From NCBI GenBank assembly GCA_040219515.1, contig JAVJSI010000015.1, positions 1 to 64,000 of the forward strand: DNA of 64,000 nt, written 5' to 3'. This stretch comes from Acidimicrobiales bacterium (GTDB taxonomy: Bacteria; Actinomycetota; Acidimicrobiia; Acidimicrobiales; Aldehydirespiratoraceae). Under the pieces are notes generated by a model. The model made no database searches. It saw nothing but the letters and a program-made list of their open reading frames with translations, and was not told the origin of the DNA. Position numbers and translations under genes: made by a program. Of the stretch, positions 63,060-64,000 are shown one piece after another (the first letter of the stretch is position 1; each line of letters starts with the position of its first letter).

Positions 63060-64000
63060 GGCGACGCTCATCGGCGCGCACGGCGACCGCGTTTCTCGTC
63101 GCTGCCGGGCTGGCCGTCTCCTGCGTGAGCGGGGGCACGGAGGTGAACGAACCGGTTCCGACCCTGTTCGACGACTCGACGTCGACGGCCGAGGTGCCGG
63201 CCGAGGAGGCGACCTCATCGACCCTGCCGACGACCACCCTTCCCATCGCCGACCGGTTGCCGGCGCTGGCGACCGACGCCGCCGGCGCCGTCCGGACCGA
63301 TGACGGGGCGCTGTTGCCCATCACCGGCACCGACGGCGACGTGTGGTTCGTGCTCGGTCCGTGTGGCGGCGAGCAGATCGAACCCTCGGGGTTCGTGTCC
63401 CCGATCGAGGCGCAGCACGTCGTGCTCGACCCGGGCGGAGCCGACGACGCGGCCGGCCGCGTCAACCTGGCGGTGGCCCAGCGCACGGCGGAGATCCTCG
63501 CCGCCGACGGGGTGGCGGTGACCCTCACCCGTACCGGCCCGGTCGAACTCGGCGCCGGCACCCGTGGCGCGGCCGCGGTCGCACTCGGCGCGACGGCCTT
63601 CGTGTCGATCCAGCGTGGCGAGGACGGCTCGGCGACGACCTCGGCTCCCCGGCCCACGGTGTTTCGTCGGGCCGGCGACGACGCCAGTCGCCGGCTGGCG
63701 GGGCTCATCCACCAGGCGCTGGTGGAGGCGTTCGCCGGCCTCGAGGGAACCTTCGTCGCTCCCGACGAACCGGGCGTGCGGGCGCTCCTCAACCAGCGGG
63801 GCGAGGACTACTTCCGAGTGTTGCAAACGAGCAACGGCGTGGCCGCGGCGCGCGTAGAACTGTTGGCTCTGGGCGAGAACGAGACGACCCTCCTCGCGAG
63901 CGAGGAGGGTCGTGACATCGAGGCGCAGGCCCTGGCCGATGCGATCGTTGCCTTCCTCGTCACGAACGAGGAAGGCAACGGGTTCATCGACCCGGTCGAG
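63056..64000 (+). CDS. Amidase-like lipoprotein lacking zinc ligands, 3' end cut by window
   Basis: At least 315 residues; the frame stays open to the last base. The GTG overlaps the preceding stop by four bases. A lipoprotein signal (FLVAAGLAVSC) and a Thr/Glu-rich linker match the upstream amidase, and the domain aligns with it in order: HVVLDPGGADD for LDPGHGG, AGRVNLAVAQRTAEILAADGVAVTLTRTG for EADLNLA and what follows, FVSIQRGED for ISIHHNA. All three zinc ligands are thus replaced. It is probably a non-catalytic paralogue that arose by tandem duplication. Confidence 0.8.
   Translation, partial: MRRRSSARTATAFLVAAGLAVSCVSGGTEVNEPVPTLFDDSTSTAEVPAEEATSSTLPTTTLPIADRLPALATDAAGAVRTDDGALLPITGTDGDVWFVLGPCGGEQIEPSGFVSPIEAQHVVLDPGGADDAAGRVNLAVAQRTAEILAADGVAVTLTRTGPVELGAGTRGAAAVALGATAFVSIQRGEDGSATTSAPRPTVFRRAGDDASRRLAGLIHQALVEAFAGLEGTFVAPDEPGVRALLNQRGEDYFRVLQTSNGVAAARVELLALGENETTLLASEEGRDIEAQALADAIVAFLVTNEEGNGFIDPVE

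Overview
The window reads as high-GC actinobacterial chromosome, most likely class Acidimicrobiia (Ilumatobacter-like marine relatives). This is inferred from the order adk-infA-rpmJ-rpsM-rpsK-rpsD-rpoA-rplQ-truA-rplM-rpsI-glmM-glmS-acpS, an F420-type luciferase-like oxidoreductase, a GuaB3 next to guaA, a type-Z S14, a CIRCE-controlled groESL pair and a PhoR/PhoB-type system behind pstSCAB-phoU. No 16S rRNA, tRNA, CRISPR array or transposase was seen, so the taxon is an inference.

Layout. 1-3.4 kb is a disturbed patch: two paralogous secreted SLH-like protein genes flank a frameshifted PAS-GGDEF-EAL pseudogene. 3.5-5.4 kb holds a NarL-type response regulator and a convergent AI-2E-family transporter. 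5.5-20.4 kb is one large ribosomal protein/secY/adk/infA/rpoA block, starting with rplC (no rpsJ) and with adk followed directly by infA (no map). 20.5-33.6 kb is a same-strand housekeeping run: truA, rplM-rpsI, glmM, a giant GlmS-like protein, acpS, the NAD(P)HX repair enzyme, a QTMAN/DUF3524-like glycosyltransferase, a P1-family self-processing hydrolase, and the t6A/N-acetylation cluster tsaE-tsaB-rimI-tsaD. 33.7-37.1 kb is a tandem pair of membrane diguanylate cyclases. 37.1-39.3 kb is CIRCE-groES-groEL, the latter with an in-frame TAG. 39.3-47.2 kb holds membrane proteins of unknown function, a NUDIX hydrolase, guaB3-guaA and a reverse-strand LLM oxidoreductase. 47.2-54.2 kb is the phosphate regulon (PHO-like box, pstS, pstC, pstA, pstB, phoU, histidine kinase, response regulator). 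54.3-57.6 kb is a PcrA/UvrD helicase carrying an in-frame intein. 57.7-59.8 kb has two tandem Tat-exported paralogues and an opposing membrane-anchored protein. 59.9-61.9 kb is sucCD. 62-64 kb has an N-acetylmuramoyl-L-alanine amidase lipoprotein followed by a paralogue that has lost the zinc ligands and runs off the window.

Most notable observations: an intein in pcrA with a GIY-YIG-like insert; infA whose only usable start is AUC; an L22 fused to a His/Asp-rich linker and a small C-terminal domain; an amber codon in groEL; a ladder of ATGA-coupled five-codon micro-ORFs before tsaD; a structured tandem-repeat leader before rplC; and several genes whose starts sit 6-7 nt behind a TANNNT box, suggesting leaderless transcripts.
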